This document shows positions 53,658-64,000 of a stretch of 64,000 nucleotides of DNA, in pieces. The notes beneath the pieces were generated by a model. It saw only the letters and a list, made by a program, of their open reading frames with translations, had not been told where the DNA came from and did no database searches. Every line of letters begins with the position of its first letter. Within the stretch, counting starts at the first letter, position 1. The DNA comes from Ignavibacteriota bacterium. Its GTDB lineage: Bacteria; Bacteroidota; Ignavibacteria; Kapaibacteriales; UBA2268. The translations under genes were made by a program, and so were the position numbers. Location of the stretch: the NCBI GenBank assembly GCA_019637995.1, contig JAHBUQ010000002.1:821428-885427 (forward strand), given 5' to 3'.

Positions 53658-54860
53658 ATGGATGTACTGCACATAAATACAACTGATACAAGCGGCTCGG
53701 CGATTGCGGCTAAAAGACTTTCAGCCGGGCTGAATTCTTTGGGTATAAATTCAAAGATTCTATCCCTTGATAAAAGAGGCAATGATGTAAGTTTTACAGG
53801 TTTTTTTGAAGATAGAATTCTGGCTTTAAAGCCACTAAGTTTATTCCAAAGACATTTCCTGCCAACATACCGAAAAATCGTGCATAGTATTAAAAACTTA
53901 GATGAAAACATATTTACTTTTCCAAATACTTTGATTGATATAACTAAACATGAATTATTCAAAAAGGCTGATATAATCCACCTTCATCATATTGCCGATT
54001 TTGTTGATATTAAATCTTTCTTTAACAAAAACACCAAACCAATTGTTTGGACTATTCATGATTTCAACCCAATTTCGGGAGGCAATCATTGGCCCGATTC
54101 AGATATTTCAAAATTTCAAAAATATGTTGCTCGTAATATTGAGATAAAAAAAAATGCATATTCAAAAGCGAAATATTTAAAAGTAATAAACCCTTCTGAA
54201 TTTCAAAAGAACGAAGTTATTAAATCAGGTCTTTTTCCGGAAAAGTCAATTAAATTTATTCCTCATGGTGTAGACTTTAATATTTATAATTCTCATAAAA
54301 GAATTGCATTTTCCGAAAATTCAAAATTCCCCAATAACAATAAAAGAAATATTATATTTATTTCAGATGACCACAAACTTTCGAATAAAGGAGCTGATTT
54401 ATTTATAGAAATTGTAAATATTTTGGGAGATAAATTTAATTATATCGCTGTTGGAAAAAATACAAGTATTTATTGCAATCATAAATTAATTGTTCAAATT
54501 GGTTTTGTTTCAGATGAGAATCAGCTTGCTGATATTTACCGCTCAGCTGATATTTGTTTAATTTTATCAAAATTTGAGTCATTTTCTCAAATTACTATTG
54601 AGTCACTTGCTTGCGGCACGCCTGTAATATCAACTAATTGTGGTGGTCCTGAGGAAATTATTGAAAGTGGTATAACAGGTTATATAGTTAAAAATAGAAA
54701 TGCAATCAAATTTGCAGAAATAATTGAAAATGTTATGAATGATAAAGTCAAGTTAGCAGATATGTCTGAAGCTTCAGCAGAAAAAGCAAAGATTTACGAT
54801 GTTAATATTATTGCCCGGCAGTATCTTGGTATTTACAAAGAACTTACACATAATAAATGA
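53658..54860 (+). CDS. GT4-type glycosyltransferase
   Basis: 400 residues of the GT-B fold. N-terminal MDVLHINTTDTSGSA loop and C-terminal ESLACGTPVISTNCGGPEE with the E(x7)E-type nucleotide-sugar site (FESFSQITIESLACG) are typical of GT4. It transfers a sugar to lipid, polysaccharide or protein in the cytoplasm. No polysaccharide cluster is around it, so substrate is unknown. Follows the small lipoprotein by four bases. Confidence 0.88.
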   Translation: MDVLHINTTDTSGSAIAAKRLSAGLNSLGINSKILSLDKRGNDVSFTGFFEDRILALKPLSLFQRHFLPTYRKIVHSIKNLDENIFTFPNTLIDITKHELFKKADIIHLHHIADFVDIKSFFNKNTKPIVWTIHDFNPISGGNHWPDSDISKFQKYVARNIEIKKNAYSKAKYLKVINPSEFQKNEVIKSGLFPEKSIKFIPHGVDFNIYNSHKRIAFSENSKFPNNNKRNIIFISDDHKLSNKGADLFIEIVNILGDKFNYIAVGKNTSIYCNHKLIVQIGFVSDENQLADIYRSADICLILSKFESFSQITIESLACGTPVISTNCGGPEEIIESGITGYIVKNRNAIKFAEIIENVMNDKVKLADMSEASAEKAKIYDVNIIARQYLGIYKELTHNK

Positions 54861-54912
54861 GGCTGCATTATAGCATTTTAATAACACTTGTGATGCAGCC
54901 CCAAAATATATT
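54861..54912. terminator. Convergent hairpin terminator
   Basis: GGCTGCAT (54861-54868) and ATGCAGCC (54893-54900) with a 24-base loop between the glycosyltransferase and katG ends. Confidence 0.7.
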
Positions 54913-54916
54913 TTAA

Positions 54917-57193
<2,277 letters not shown>

Positions 57194-57360
57194 TCAGAAA
57201 AAAAAATTTTTTGAGATTAATTTTTTAACTGTCCGATTAATAAAATTTTTTAAAATTTTGGTAAATCAAAAAAAAAATGTTACATTGTGTCAGATTTTTT
57301 GCACACTTTTAAAAATTTGGTTTAATTATTGAATATTTTGATACTTTTTAGGATATTGAA

Positions 57361-58083
57361 ATGGTCACAGCGATAATAGTAGGTGCCGTAATTGGCTTCA
57401 TCTTAGCCATGCCGCCGGGACCAATAGCGATGGCGAATATCCGGCTTGGTTTGGAAAAAAGCAGGAAAGATTGTGCTGAGTTTGCAATTGGCACAGCAAG
57501 TATGGATATGATTTATTGCATAGTAGCAATTTTTGCTGCATCAGCAATTCATAGTGCTGTAGATAGTTATCTTGTAGAAAATCCGATAGTATCTATTGCA
57601 TTTCAATCCATAATTGTAGCAGGCTTAATTTATTTCGGATTTACTCAGTTTCGAGCCAATAGAGTTTCGGAAATAGAATTCCAAGAAAACCCTCAGGTAT
57701 CTTCCTCAAAATTTATCCAAAATTTAAAGAATAAGGGTCCTCTGTTTTTAGGAGTTGCTCTCGCTCTCACTAATCTTGCAAATCCTACATTTGTACCATC
57801 ACTGACTATTATGTCGGCTTGGGTACATAAAATAGGTCTTTTTCCAAATTCATTTAATGAGAATATAATATTTTCGATTGGCTTTGGATTAGGTAATTTC
57901 CTTTGGCTTTATGTGCTATCTTTGATTGTTATTAGAAATCGTCATAAACTTTCAAATTCATCTATTCTACGCATTAAACAATTTGCAGGTGTTACTTTTA
58001 TAGGCTTTGGTGGATTTATTGGCTATCGTTTGTTTATGTTTACTAACTGGGCACAGATATTTAAATATGCACTAATTTTTTAA
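57361..58083 (+). CDS. LysE/RhtB-family exporter
   Basis: 240 residues with six membrane segments. MPPGPIAMANIRLGLEKSRK is the conserved N-terminal loop, including the PGP motif. It exports an amino acid or similar metabolite. Divergent from katG with a ~260 bp spacer, and followed by the di-haem peroxidase gene. Confidence 0.85.
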   Translation: MVTAIIVGAVIGFILAMPPGPIAMANIRLGLEKSRKDCAEFAIGTASMDMIYCIVAIFAASAIHSAVDSYLVENPIVSIAFQSIIVAGLIYFGFTQFRANRVSEIEFQENPQVSSSKFIQNLKNKGPLFLGVALALTNLANPTFVPSLTIMSAWVHKIGLFPNSFNENIIFSIGFGLGNFLWLYVLSLIVIRNRHKLSNSSILRIKQFAGVTFIGFGGFIGYRLFMFTNWAQIFKYALIF

Positions 58084-58199
58084 AAAATTATTTTTTGGTT
58101 TAATATTGCTTAATAGCAATTTATAATAATAATCAAGTCTCAAAATCGTAAAGATACTTTTAAATAACATTTTTCATTTAATTTATAATAAGGTAGGAT

Positions 58200-59243
58200 A
58201 TGAAAAAAATATTATCTTTATTCTTCATAACAATACTTCTACTTTCATCTTGCGGTGAAGACAAGAGTGGCGATACGCCAGAACAGAAAATAGAACTATC
58301 AGCTGAGGCAAAAGCTGATTTACTTGCACGTGCTAAACAAATTTTCGGCGCATTGCCTGACAAAATGCCTGGAAGCGAAAATGACACTCCGGAATTGGTA
58401 GAACTTGGAAAAACATTATATTTTGAAACACGATTATCAGTTAACAATACTCAGTCCTGCAACACATGTCATGACATCACAAACGGAAAAGCCGGTGATG
58501 ACAATTTGCGTGTATCTCCGGGTGCAATCGAAGGCAAAGAGGGCGTTAGAAATTCTCCGACTGTGCTGAATGCTGGTTTTCAGTTTGTACAGTTTTGGGA
58601 TGGACGTGAACCGGATTTGCATGGTCAGGCAAAAGGACCGATTCTAAATCCGGATGAAATGGCAATGCCAAGCGAAAAGGAATGCGAAACATTACTCTCG
58701 GGTATACCTGAATATCAGGAAATGTTCGGTAAAGCTTTCCCAGGCGTAAAAAATGCTATTACTTATGATAATTTAGCTCACGCTATTGCAGCTTTTGAGA
58801 GAACATTAATTTCCAAATCAAGATTTGATGATTATGTTAACGGGAATCCTACTGCACTTACAAATGCAGAGCTAAACGGCTTAAAAACTTTTATAGATGT
58901 AGGGTGTATCACTTGTCACACAGGTCCGCTTTTTGGGGGCTCTATGTATCAAAAAATGGGCTTGATCAAACCTTACGCTAATGTTAAAGATTTAGGAAGA
59001 TATGATGTTACTAAAAACGATTTAGATAAATATTTTTTCAAAGTGGCTCAGCTAAGAAATGTTACTCTGACAGCCCCTTATTATCACGATGGTGCTGTAG
59101 AATCGCTTGACGAAGCAATCAATACAATGGCTGATATCAATTTAGGAAAGCAGCTCACAGCAGATGAAACTAAGAGCATCAAAACTTTCTTACAAGCTCT
59201 TACAGATAAAAACCTCGAAAAAGGAATTGCTATAAAATTTTAA
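58200..59243 (+). CDS. Di-haem cytochrome c peroxidase, lipoprotein
   Basis: 347 residues. Lipoprotein signal with lipobox LSSCG (Cys about residue 18), then a MauG/CcpA-type peroxidase with two CXXCH haem sites (CNTCHD ~residue 87 and CITCHT ~240) and FWDGREPDLHGQ between. It reduces hydrogen peroxide in the periplasm with electrons from a cytochrome. AAGGTAGGAT precedes the ATG. A strong inverted repeat follows the gene. Confidence 0.92.
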   Translation: MKKILSLFFITILLLSSCGEDKSGDTPEQKIELSAEAKADLLARAKQIFGALPDKMPGSENDTPELVELGKTLYFETRLSVNNTQSCNTCHDITNGKAGDDNLRVSPGAIEGKEGVRNSPTVLNAGFQFVQFWDGREPDLHGQAKGPILNPDEMAMPSEKECETLLSGIPEYQEMFGKAFPGVKNAITYDNLAHAIAAFERTLISKSRFDDYVNGNPTALTNAELNGLKTFIDVGCITCHTGPLFGGSMYQKMGLIKPYANVKDLGRYDVTKNDLDKYFFKVAQLRNVTLTAPYYHDGAVESLDEAINTMADINLGKQLTADETKSIKTFLQALTDKNLEKGIAIKF

Positions 59244-59280
59244 TCTTTTGGGATTTTAATATTTATTTTAGATAAGTCGA

Positions 59281-59376
59281 GTCTGTCTTAAAAATGTGAT
59301 TTTTGTTATAATATTGAGTACTTCATAAGCTCAATTCTTACAATACTACATTTTTATGGCAGACTTGTTTTTTTTA
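59281..59376 (+). terminator. Long imperfect hairpin after the peroxidase
   Basis: GTCTGTCTTAAAAATGT (59281-59297) pairs with ACATTTTTATGGCAGAC (59348-59364) with few mismatches and weaker inner arms (ATTGAG/CTCAAT). A run of T follows. It may be a terminator or a decayed inverted-repeat element. Confidence 0.6.
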
Positions 59377-59482
59377 AGTAAGAAAACTTATATTTTTTTA
59401 TACGTTACTAAATAATATAAATGATATTTCGATAATGGCATTTTAAATATACATTATTCATTAATTACAGAATATTTTTAAT

Positions 59483-59854
59483 ATGAAATCAATTACTACT
59501 ATCGGCTTGCTCACTTTAGCAAATATATTTATGACATTAGCGTGGTACGGACATCTTAAATTCAAAGAAATGCCACAATTCAACCGCTTGAGTTTATTTA
59601 TGATAATACTTATAAGTTGGGGAATTGCTTTTTTTGAATATATTTTTCAAGTGCCTGCAAATAAATATGGATACATTCAAAATGGCGGCACATTTACACT
59701 TGTAGAGCTGAAAGTAATTCAGGAGGTCATTACTTTAACTGTTTTCACACTATTTACATTTCTATTTTTTAAGGATGAAGTACTGCGCTGGAATCATTTA
59801 GCCGGATTTGTATGTCTTATCCTTGCAGTTTATTTTATATTCAACAAGTTTTAA
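59483..59854 (+). CDS. DUF486 family small membrane protein
   Basis: 123 residues with four membrane helices. WYGHLKF near the N-terminus, FEYIFQVPANKYGY and LAGFVCLILAVYFIF are the recognised DUF486 features, a relative of DMT small transporters. Substrate unknown. Single gene with AT-rich flanks. Confidence 0.85.
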   Translation: MKSITTIGLLTLANIFMTLAWYGHLKFKEMPQFNRLSLFMIILISWGIAFFEYIFQVPANKYGYIQNGGTFTLVELKVIQEVITLTVFTLFTFLFFKDEVLRWNHLAGFVCLILAVYFIFNKF

Positions 59855-59944
59855 TTGAAAATGTCACAAACAATCTATCTACTTTACAATAATTTTACAA
59901 TTTTATTATCTACTACTTATTTAAATGTAAATTGAGATTCGCAA

Positions 59945-60193
59945 ATGAAAATTTCATTAGATATCAGTCTTTATCCTCTAACTGAGGAATTTATTCCAGT
60001 AATAAAAGAATTTATTTCAAAACTTGACAAACGTGATGGCATTAGTGTGCTTAAGAACAATATCAGCACGCAAATTTCAGGTGATTATGATTTAATTATG
60101 GATTTACTCAAATCAGAACTCCGTGAAGTATTCGAGAAGCAAAGAAGTGTTTTTGTAATTAAATTTCTTGCAGGCGATAAAGTAAATGATTAA
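59945..60193 (+). CDS. YkoF/thiamine-binding-like protein
   Basis: 82 residues of a ferredoxin-like domain: ISLDISLYPLTEEFIPVIKEF and STQISGDYDLIMDLLKSEL resemble YkoF-type domains that bind thiamine or hydroxymethylpyrimidine. Likely soluble. It precedes hrcA by 27 bases, and the two may be co-transcribed, but no link in function is known. Confidence 0.7.
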   Translation: MKISLDISLYPLTEEFIPVIKEFISKLDKRDGISVLKNNISTQISGDYDLIMDLLKSELREVFEKQRSVFVIKFLAGDKVND

Positions 60194-60220
60194 AAGCGAC
60201 TTTAAATCGTCTCATTAATA

Positions 60221-61279
60221 ATGTCTAAAAATATCAACATAGCAAAACAAATTCATCGCGATCTATCCGACCGCGAAAGGGAGATTTTACGTCAAATTGT
60301 ACAACTTTATATTTTGAAAGCAAATCCGATAGGTTCGAGATTCCTGTCGAAATATATCAATAACGATTTGAAGCTGTCACCTGCGACTCTCAGGAATATA
60401 ATGTCTGACCTTGAAGAGCTGGAATATATCAGCCATCCTCATACTTCAGCCGGAAGAATTCCAACTGATAAGGGTTACCGTTTTTATGTTGATACGATTT
60501 CCAAAATTGAGAAATTAAATAAAAAAGAGATTCTTTCGGTACAAGATTCACTTAATCAACCCGAAGATGTAGCTATATTTAAAAATGCTTCCAGAATTTT
60601 GGGCATGCTTTCGAAGTATTTGGGAATTGTACAATTCCCAAATATCCGCGATTTGACTATTCAAAAAATTGAACTTATAGAACTTAGTTCAAGCAAAATT
60701 CTTGTAGTTGTTGCTCTTGAATCAAATATTGTTCGTACTGTGACCATAGAAGCTGATTTTGATACAGATTTTGGTCAATTGGATGAACTCTCGAGGAATA
60801 TAAATGAAAGAGTTTCAGGCAGAAAACTTAGTTTTATCAGAGATAATTTCAAGGATATTGTAAGCGATTTATCACTTAAAAATGCACCATTGATAAGGCT
60901 TTTCACCGGCTCGGTTGACAAAATATTCTCCCGCGAAACGTCAGGCGACAGAGTTGCCATAACAGGCACTCACCATCTTCTGAATTATCCCGAATTTGAG
61001 GACTTAGAGCGGGTCAGAGGTGTAATTGAATTGGTTGAAAATGAAGATATAATTATTCATTTGCTTGAGCAACTTGATGACAGCGAACAGGTCAAAGTTT
61101 ATATCGGTAAAGAGCTTAACAACAATACTCTTCAGGAATACAGCTTAATAAAAAGTACTTACAAAGTTGGTACAGCTTGTGGTACGATAGGTCTTATCGG
61201 ACCAAAAAGGATGAATTATTCCAAAATGATTTCTATTGTCAAGTATGTATCTGATTATTTATCCGGTAATTCCGATTGA
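60221..61279 (+). CDS. hrcA: Heat-inducible transcription repressor HrcA
   Basis: 352 residues. N-terminal winged helix (LSDREREILRQIVQLYI, NPIGSRFLSKY) and HPHTSAGRIPTDKGYRFYVD are diagnostic. HrcA binds CIRCE operators and represses groESL and dnaK operons, with GroEL aiding its folding. No CIRCE dyad (TTAGCACTC-N9-GAGTGCTAA) is visible nearby and no grpE/dnaK/dnaJ follows, so it controls distant genes. Convergent with lepB. Confidence 0.93.
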   Translation: MSKNINIAKQIHRDLSDREREILRQIVQLYILKANPIGSRFLSKYINNDLKLSPATLRNIMSDLEELEYISHPHTSAGRIPTDKGYRFYVDTISKIEKLNKKEILSVQDSLNQPEDVAIFKNASRILGMLSKYLGIVQFPNIRDLTIQKIELIELSSSKILVVVALESNIVRTVTIEADFDTDFGQLDELSRNINERVSGRKLSFIRDNFKDIVSDLSLKNAPLIRLFTGSVDKIFSRETSGDRVAITGTHHLLNYPEFEDLERVRGVIELVENEDIIIHLLEQLDDSEQVKVYIGKELNNNTLQEYSLIKSTYKVGTACGTIGLIGPKRMNYSKMISIVKYVSDYLSGNSD

Positions 61280-61283
61280 GATA

Positions 61284-62045
61284 TTAAAGTAAATTGAATC
61301 TGTTGCTCTTATCTCTGGGAAAAATTAGCAATTCAGCTCTGCCAATAATAGACTTATCCGGAACTAATCCAAATTTACGTGAGTCAAGGCTTAATTCTGA
61401 ATTATCACCTGTAACAAAATAATAGCTGTTTTGAAATTTATATTTTTTAGTAAACAAAGGATTTTGATTAATTGAATCAATTAAAATCTTGCCGTTTTTT
61501 CCATCATTTAGTAATATTTGGGCATAAAATTTCAAATTATTTATATCAATATTTACATAGTCACCGAATTTGGGAATAAGTAATTCACGCCCAAATTTAT
61601 TAACAGCATTTCGCTTCAAATTATAAATATATTCTCCTGAAATAGTATTTCTCAAAAATAAAGTATCTCCCGGAATGCCGGTAACACGCTTGATTATAAA
61701 ATTACTTTCCGGAATATTCACAGTTTCTTTAGCGTCAATTACAATAATATCCCCAAGCTTAGGCTCGGAATAATTTATTCGCAAATATAATCCGGGATTA
61801 TATGCAATTACAGGAATTCTTGTTGGAAACCCAAAGAAGTAAGCCAAACGACTGACAAGAATTATATCACCTTTAGCAAGTTCAGGCTCCATTGAGCTGG
61901 ATTCGACTTTGTAAAATTCGAGTACAAATGACTTTAGAAAAAGTATCACCAAAATAATAATAAAAAACACTTCAGCAACTGAGCGAATATTCAAGCTTGC
62001 GAATATATCAGTTTCTGAAGTGTTTTCTATTTGATTTATTTTCAT
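61284..62045 (-). CDS. Signal peptidase I, divergent paralogue
   Basis: 253 residues. One N-terminal membrane helix (VAEVFFIIILVILFLKSF), then catalytic Ser in SSSMEPELAKGD and Lys in IIKRVTGIPGD; the box GDNSELSLDSRKFG also matches the family. Shorter and more divergent than the neighbour (62050-62973), four bases away, with which it is probably co-transcribed. Two SPase I paralogues may split cargo. Confidence 0.9.
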   Translation of the reverse strand: MKINQIENTSETDIFASLNIRSVAEVFFIIILVILFLKSFVLEFYKVESSSMEPELAKGDIILVSRLAYFFGFPTRIPVIAYNPGLYLRINYSEPKLGDIIVIDAKETVNIPESNFIIKRVTGIPGDTLFLRNTISGEYIYNLKRNAVNKFGRELLIPKFGDYVNIDINNLKFYAQILLNDGKNGKILIDSINQNPLFTKKYKFQNSYYFVTGDNSELSLDSRKFGLVPDKSIIGRAELLIFPRDKSNRFNLL

Positions 62046-62049
62046 TTTA

Positions 62050-62973
62050 TCAACGAATGAGTGTACCCATTCTGCCTAATCTTGTTGACCCTAATTTAGC
62101 AAAAAAATCTGATAGAGGTATATCGGTATTCCATGACCAATAAACTACAATAGGTGAGCCAACAACATTGTCAAAAGGAACAAATCCCCAATAACGGCTG
62201 TCAAGGCTGTTATCACGGTTGTCTCCAAGAGCAAAACAATAGTCCCTCTCAACAGTATATTGAGTTACAATATTATCATCAATATAAACATTTGTGGAAG
62301 TGGAAGTTACTTCGTGTCCTTCACGGGTTATAAATACATCCCATTGGCGAATGTTTTGAGGAGTTAAATCAAGTACATCGCCTTTTTTAGGAATTCTGAT
62401 TGGACCGTAATTATCACGGGTATAATCGGCACCCGGTGGGAATGTACGTTGCTTATCACCGGGATAAATCGGTAAATTACGGTCATATCTGCCATGCTCA
62501 GGAAGCTCTACTTCTTTTCCGTTAACAAAAAGTTTTTTATTTAAGATTTCCAAAGAGTCGCCTGCAGTAGCTACGCATCTTTTCAAATAATAAACAAATT
62601 CTGTAGGCTCTGCCTGGTCACGGTCACCCGGATATATAAATACGATTACGTCATTTTTCTCAGGCTCTTTAATTCCAGGAAATTTGTAAAATGGAAGAGG
62701 TATATTCAAAAATGGAATTAACTGAGGTGTAGTAGGACCATAAAGGAATTTATTTACAAAAAGGAAATCACCTGTCATAACTGTATTTTCCATGGAACCT
62801 GTCGGCACAACAAATGATGCTACAGCAGCACCATTTATAAACATTACGACTATTATAGCGCCAAAAATTGTTTTAACCCAGGAAATGAATTGTTCCTTAG
62901 CTGTTTCGGGCTTTTTTACTTCTTTTTTCTTTTTCAATAATGATGCAAAACTAAATGCCGGTTTATCATTCAT
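62050..62973 (-). CDS. lepB: Signal peptidase I
   Basis: 307 residues. Membrane helix ~37-55, catalytic Ser in VPTGSMENTVMTGD, Lys in YLKRCVATAGD and the ALGDNRDNSLDSRYWG box, all expected for SPase I. It cleaves Sec/Tat signal peptides of exported precursors at the outer side of the inner membrane. It follows lepA by about 25 bases, as in many bacteria (lepA-lepB). Confidence 0.93.
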   Translation of the reverse strand: MNDKPAFSFASLLKKKKEVKKPETAKEQFISWVKTIFGAIIVVMFINGAAVASFVVPTGSMENTVMTGDFLFVNKFLYGPTTPQLIPFLNIPLPFYKFPGIKEPEKNDVIVFIYPGDRDQAEPTEFVYYLKRCVATAGDSLEILNKKLFVNGKEVELPEHGRYDRNLPIYPGDKQRTFPPGADYTRDNYGPIRIPKKGDVLDLTPQNIRQWDVFITREGHEVTSTSTNVYIDDNIVTQYTVERDYCFALGDNRDNSLDSRYWGFVPFDNVVGSPIVVYWSWNTDIPLSDFFAKLGSTRLGRMGTLIR

Positions 62974-62998
62974 TTTTCTAATTCCAATTTATAAAAAA

Positions 62999-64000
62999 TT
63001 AATCAATACTCAACACTGCAAGAAATGCTTCCTGCGGAATTTCGATACTTCCTACTTGTTTCATACGTTTCTTACCTTCCTTTTGTTTCTCAAGAAGTTT
63101 TCTCTTACGTGAAATGTCGCCACCGTAGCACTTTGCTGTAACATTCTTTCGTAATGCTTTAACAGTTGTGCGTGCGATAACTTTTGCACCAATTGACGCC
63201 TGAATAATTACTTCAAACATTTGACGAGGTATTAAGTCCTTGAGCTTATCGCATAATTTCTTACCCCATTCATAAGATTTATTCCTATGGACAATAGATG
63301 AAAGTGCATCTACGGGTTCGCCATTAAGCATAATATCCAGCTTGACTAAATCTCCTTTACGATACTCATAAAATTCATAATCAAGTGATGCATATCCTTT
63401 TGTAAGGGATTTCAATTTATCATAAAAGTCAAAAACAACTTCAGCTAAAGGTAATTCCCAATGCAAGTCAACTCGTGTTTGCGATAAATATGTCTGATTT
63501 TTTAGAACTCCACGTCGGTCCATACAGAGTTTCATCAAATTACCAACGTATTCATGGGGAGTAAGAGTTTGAGCCTTAATGAACGGTTCCTGAATTTCCA
63601 CAACTTCCGATAGTTTGGGAAGTTCTGCGGGATTATCAACATAAACCTCATCACCATTGGTTTTGATGACCTTATATCTTACATTGGGAACAGTTGTTAC
63701 GATAGTTTGATTAAATTCACGCTCTAATCTTTCCTGAACAATTTCCATGTGAAGAAGTCCCAAAAAACCGCATCGGAAACCAAAGCCAAGCGCATTTGAT
63801 GACTCAGGCTCGAATGTTATTGCAGAATCATTAAGAACAAGCTTAGATAAAGCCTCACGTAAATCTTCAAAATCGTCGGCATCAGCAGGATAAATACCTG
63901 AAAATACCATAGGCTTTACAACCTGAAAACCTTCAATAGCTCCCTGGCAGCGATTCTTGTCATAAGTAACTGTATCGCCGACCTTCGTATCATGTAAATC
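62999..64000 (-). CDS. lepA: Elongation factor 4 (LepA), N-terminal part outside window
   Basis: 333 residues open to the window edge, the C-terminal part of Lep[16 protein letters not shown] begins domain II/III, and the end FFVAVLSID type tail (here [10 protein letters not shown]) is the LepA C-terminal domain; [17 protein letters not shown] is the family's basic region. LepA is a ribosomal GTPase that back-translocates stalled ribosomes. The GTPase domain is upstream and not seen here. Partial only because of the window edge. Confidence 0.95.
   Translation of the reverse strand, partial: DLHDTKVGDTVTYDKNRCQGAIEGFQVVKPMVFSGIYPADADDFEDLREALSKLVLNDSAITFEPESSNALGFGFRCGFLGLLHMEIVQERLEREFNQTIVTTVPNVRYKVIKTNGDEVYVDNPAELPKLSEVVEIQEPFIKAQTLTPHEYVGNLMKLCMDRRGVLKNQTYLSQTRVDLHWELPLAEVVFDFYDKLKSLTKGYASLDYEFYEYRKGDLVKLDIMLNGEPVDALSSIVHRNKSYEWGKKLCDKLKDLIPRQMFEVIIQASIGAKVIARTTVKALRKNVTAKCYGGDISRKRKLLEKQKEGKKRMKQVGSIEIPQEAFLAVLSID

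Overview
The window (64 kb, strongly AT-rich) looks like a chromosome segment of an FCB-group bacterium: Bacteroidota/Chlorobiota, most like the Ignavibacteria or Candidatus Kapabacteria. Four secreted proteins end in type IX secretion (T9SS) sorting domains. There are two giant proteins with an IgGFc-binding-type N-terminus and choice-of-anchor-D-like repeats. Several genes have Bacteroidota-type promoters (TTTG, a gap of about 19 bases, then TAnnTTTG), best seen before rpsD and before the first giant gene. Many starts have weak Shine-Dalgarno (SD) sequences, but lipoprotein and envelope genes often have a clear AAGGAG. No rRNA, tRNA, CRISPR array or intact insertion sequence was seen. The placement is inference from gene content, not a taxonomic result.

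Layout. 1-2.0 kb: a truncated NamZ-type muramidase gene (DUF1343) and map. 2.1-4.0 kb: fetAB-like ABC exporter coupled to a small lipoprotein. 4.0-7.2 kb: accessory island made of an orphan Rhs tip with a DUF4329/JAB-like C-terminus, a secreted LRR protein, a second truncated copy of the same Rhs core segment, a HicA/HicB pair and perhaps a third Rhs scrap. 7.3-10.4 kb: carotenoid operon crtI-crtB-acyltransferase. 10.6-16.4 kb: secreted cyclophilin, radA, a T9SS-exported PQQ-type sugar dehydrogenase whose sorting domain is riddled with in-frame palindromes, a Gfo/Idh/MocA oxidoreductase and a secreted hypothetical. 16.7-27.1 kb: beta-barrel protein downstream of giant protein 1, an orphan sugar permease fused by overlap to PBP4, a Cys-rich lipoprotein, two small membrane proteins and murG. 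27.2-34.1 kb: giant protein 2, coaD, isolated rpsD, deoC and a small unknown. 34.2-44.2 kb: lipoprotein, M20 dipeptidase, FmdB, NlpC/P60, cytoplasmic LRR protein, purL, thioredoxin lipoprotein, KamA-type radical SAM enzyme. 44.3-48.6 kb: purH-cheR-like-MBL-unknown operon and a SLOG-like protein. 48.9-59.2 kb: POT transporter, DtxR regulator, two lipoproteins, a glycosyltransferase, katG, LysE exporter and a di-haem peroxidase. 59.5-64 kb: DUF486, YkoF-like protein, hrcA, two lepB paralogues and the 3' part of lepA.

The most unusual material is (1) the Rhs tip island, which fits a displaced toxin/immunity archive, and (2) a family of short GC-rich palindromes that sit in frame inside coding sequences: three in one T9SS sorting domain and one in the export-signal region of an outer-membrane protein, with more copies in a decayed second sorting domain just downstream. 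Housekeeping genes are ordinary. Starts were chosen from family alignments known to me, SD sequences, overlaps and promoter positions, and in several cases lie inside the longest open frame.
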